From the NCBI RefSeq assembly GCF_907164915.1, contig NC_061864.1, forward strand, positions 4,175,389-4,239,388: a stretch of 64,000 nucleotides of DNA. The letters run 5' to 3'. Positions 61,404-64,000 of this stretch are shown here, piece by piece. Numbering within the stretch: the first letter of the stretch is position 1; the number at the start of each line of letters is the position of its first letter. The position numbers and the translations under genes are program-made. The stretch comes from Impatiens glandulifera (lineage: Eukaryota; Streptophyta; Magnoliopsida; Ericales; Balsaminaceae). A model generated the notes under the pieces. The model made no database searches and was not told the DNA's origin. It saw nothing but the letters and a program-made list of their open reading frames with translations.

Positions 61404-64000
61404 ATGGAGGGAGGAGGAGGAGGAGGAGGAGGAGGAGTCGTGGTGGTTAGACCCACAAAGAAAAACGAAGGCCGCCTTTGTTCCGTTTGCAACCAAAGAA
61501 GACCTGCCCTCAAGAGACCCAAAACCCTAGAACAGGTAATTATTGCACTCTCAGTTCGAATTACTTTCTTCCGACCGATGCTAACTAAATAATGCTCCAC
61601 ATTTGAAGATCTGCAAGGAGTGTTTTTATACTGTGTTCGAGGAGGAGATTCATAGAGTCATAGTCGACAACCAGCTGTTCAAGCCCGGGGAACGCATTGC
61701 AATTGGAGCTTCTGGGGGAAAAGGTTCTAAAATGGTTATCTTTAGAATTGTTAATGGATTCTGGCATGGCTTTGAATCATCATATACGTCTGATCCAAAC
61801 GCATTCTTGGTTATTAATTGACGATTTCTTATATTTGATGGGCAGACTCCACTGTGCTTGCTTATGTTCTATCCGAGTTAAATCGTCGGCACAACTATGG
61901 TTTAGATCTCTTCCTATTGTCAGTGGATGAAGGCATCACGGGTTACAGAGATGATTCACTTGAAACCGTCAAAAGAAATGAAATCCAGGTGTAAATACCT
62001 TTCTTATGCAAACACCTCAATACCTGATTCCCAATCATTTTTCTTGCGATTTTTAAAACTAGGATAATAAGTTTTATTGAGTTTGGAGCCTAAATAATCA
62101 GCTGCGTGGTAGAAATTATTTTACTTATAGTTTCTCAATTAACTTTCTATTATTGTTTCCTTTCTGCCTTCACTAGTATGGGTTGCCACTGAAAGTTGTA
62201 TCCTACAAGGAGTTATACGGATGGACAATGGACGAGATAGTAAAGCTGATAGGTTTAAAGAATAATTGCACCTTTTGTGGTGTTTTCCGTCGCCAGGTTA
62301 GTGCCGTTGGTTAGCGTGGCATCAGAATTGTAGTATATATTGTATCTTCCTACAAGTTTTCTTCCCATATACGAGTGTTGGTAGTAAAATCATGTAGGTA
62401 GTTTTTCTAATTGATAAGTGATTAACCTGTTACATTTTCTGTATTCATATATTGGAAGGCACTTGATCGTGGTGCAGCATTGTTGAAAGTAGACAAATTA
62501 GCTACAGGGCATAATGCTGATGATATTGCTGAAACAGTTCTCTTGAACATATTACGTGGTGATATTGCTAGGTATATGATATTTGAGGTTTCTCATTATT
62601 ATTCTTGTTCTTTCTGCATATTTTCTTGGTTCAAACAATGTCATCCTTTTTGTTATATTACAGATTGAGCAGATGCACTTCCATAATCACTGGTGAAGAT
62701 GGGCCCATTCCAAGATGCAAACCATTCAAGTACACCTACGAGAAGGAGATTGTTATATATCCTGCATTTGGAAAGTTGGTTTTCTGAAGTTTATTTACAT
62801 TTTTGTTAATTATCGATGTTTTTAATTACAAAGCCTTAACTGGATTTTCACGTATGCCTACTTTAAGAGACTGGATTACTTCTCTACTGAATGTAAGTAT
62901 TCAAGCACATCCTTTGAAGTTGTTCTCGTGTTTATGGTTACATGTACCTAGGTGTTTTAGTGCTGTTTGAGCCTTATTTGGGGAGAAGTGGATATCCCCA
63001 AAAAATAAAACTCTCAAAAGTCAATTTTATGAAATGATGTTATTTTGACCCCAGATTTTACTTAGTTATGTAAATGTATATTTTGAAATATTTATTTTTT
63101 ACAAATACATTTCAAACAAAATTCACTTATCCTAGAAAACCCCAAAACAAACAAATTCATGTTCTATCATTTTGTTTGTTTTGGGTGTCAGTAGTTAGTA
63201 AGCATGCCAATGTTCTAGAAACTCTTCTCTATTTTCCACTCTCAATCCTTCTTCATTGGATGCGCGACCAACCATAACTGGATTGGTTATATCAAAGTTT
63301 AAGACTGTCAATGTTTGATAAAAGGATTTCATAAACCACTTCAAGGGTTGCTCACACCATATTGATATTCCTTTTCCCTCTATGTTCCTTAAATTTGTAT
63401 ACAAATGAAACTGCAGGCTTATATTCACCAAATGCCTACCGGGGGTTTGCCCGTGAGTTCATCAAGGACTTGGAAAGAATCAGGTGGTCTTCTTCATCCA
63501 TCCTTCAAACTCAGCCATTGTTATCTCATTGATTTTGTATATGGGATTACTATAATCTATCTTAGTTTATTTATAAATGTAATTTTACCTTGTTGCCACA
63601 GACCAAGAGCCATACTTGACATAATCAGATCAGGTGAGAATTTTAGAATCTCAACTTCAACAAAAATGCCAGAGCAGGGGAACTGTGAAAAGTGTGGATA
63701 CATCTCTAGTCAGGTATTTTATGTGACAAATTTTGCTGACATAAGGTTTATAGAAATATTGAGTAGAGTTGGTGCGTATATGATTTCAATACTTTACCTG
63801 CTCACTTTTACTTACTGGATTAGGTTCAAAATGTAAAACATACATTATTCATGGTGTTGATTTTGACCCATTTGTGTACAGAAATGGTGTAAAGCCTGTG
63901 TTTTGTTGGAGGGACTAAACCGGGGTTTGCCAAAAATGGGGATCAGTCGAAGTCGAGGCGTGAACAATGAACAGAATAAGGTGGTTGACGTGAGGACAAA
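61404..64000 (+). CDS. CTU1: Cytoplasmic tRNA 2-thiolation protein 1 (CTU1/NCS6), 3' end cut by the window
   Basis: Ten exons: 61404-61535, 61609-61723, 61846-61988, 62177-62296, 62459-62571, 62664-62756, 62852-62892, 63417-63483, 63602-63713 and 63882-64000 (open). They give 351 codons so far, about full family length. A Gly-rich start is followed by zinc-type motifs CSVC and CKEC, the PP-loop ATP pyrophosphatase motif GASGGKDSTVLA, then [26 protein letters not shown] and the C-terminal CEKCG...KWCKAC pairs. CTU1 with CTU2 thiolates U34 of cytosolic tRNAs for Lys, Gln and Glu, using sulfur carried by URM1. All key motifs are intact. Intron 6 does not have GT-AG ends (next entry). The stop codon lies just past the window. 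Confidence 0.93.
62757..62851 (+). other. AT-AC (U12-type) intron in CTU1
   Basis: The intron begins ATATCCTGC and ends TTTTCAC. A U12-type branch sequence GCCTTAACT (62833-62841) puts its adenosine about 12 nt before the 3' end. Splicing here joins GTT-AT to G-TAT and restores the expected [14 protein letters not shown]. No GT-AG pair gives this join. ATATCCT, CCTTAAC and terminal AC are the known marks of AT-AC introns removed by the minor spliceosome. Confidence 0.88.

Overview
This window is nuclear DNA of a flowering plant, probably a eudicot. It is strongly AT-rich, its genes are split by short GT-AG introns, the gene set is plant-specific (LOG, HVA22, DnaJ-type Cys-rich plastid protein, a pair of ADH-like genes), and the intergenic space is filled with plant transposons (MULE, MITEs, Ty1-copia, LINE relics, SINE-like repeats). 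I cannot name the species. Exon models were built by hand from splice signals, reading phase and family knowledge; no alignment was run.

Layout. 1-1332: 3' end of a 5'-3' exoribonuclease (XRN) gene. 1333-9871: AT-rich intergenic DNA with a TAA-flanked MITE (3523-4207), a long foldback element with 10-bp target duplications (5194-6139) and a small MITE (6595-6782). 9880-22393: a complete 12.5-kb Mutator-like element (MULE). It has long, almost identical terminal inverted repeats, an 8-bp target duplication and three genes: a DUF1985/Ulp1 (C48) protease gene on +, a MULE transposase on -, and a small tandem-BRCT (BARD1-like) gene on -. 22893-24597: LOG cytokinin-activating enzyme. 25727-30577: Ty1-copia element with near-identical LTRs but broken coding frames. 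About 32290-34050: LINE relic. 35930-37580: Myb/SANT-like gene. 37956-38756 (-): DnaJ-type Cys-rich plastid protein. 40552-41980: HVA22-like gene. 42224-44025 (-) and 48869-50720 (-): two ADH-like paralogues with a rearranged pseudogene fragment between them. 50.7-61.4 kb: AT-rich DNA with MITEs (one nested inside another) and a tandem array of tRNA-like SINE units. 61404 to the window end: CTU1/NCS6 tRNA thiolase gene, containing what looks like an AT-AC (U12-type) intron.

How the parts relate. The host genes are ordinary housekeeping or hormone genes and need not work together. The coherent multi-gene unit is the MULE. Its left TIR leads into the protease gene, its right TIR into the BRCT gene, and an internal diverged copy of the TIR leads into the transposase, so each gene starts from a TIR-like block followed by a leader intron. 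The protease gene has an array of eight near-identical 57-bp exons, each with its own intron and all in phase 0. The most unusual signals are this micro-exon array, the capture of a complete BRCT pair by a protease-carrying MULE, and the AT-AC intron in CTU1.
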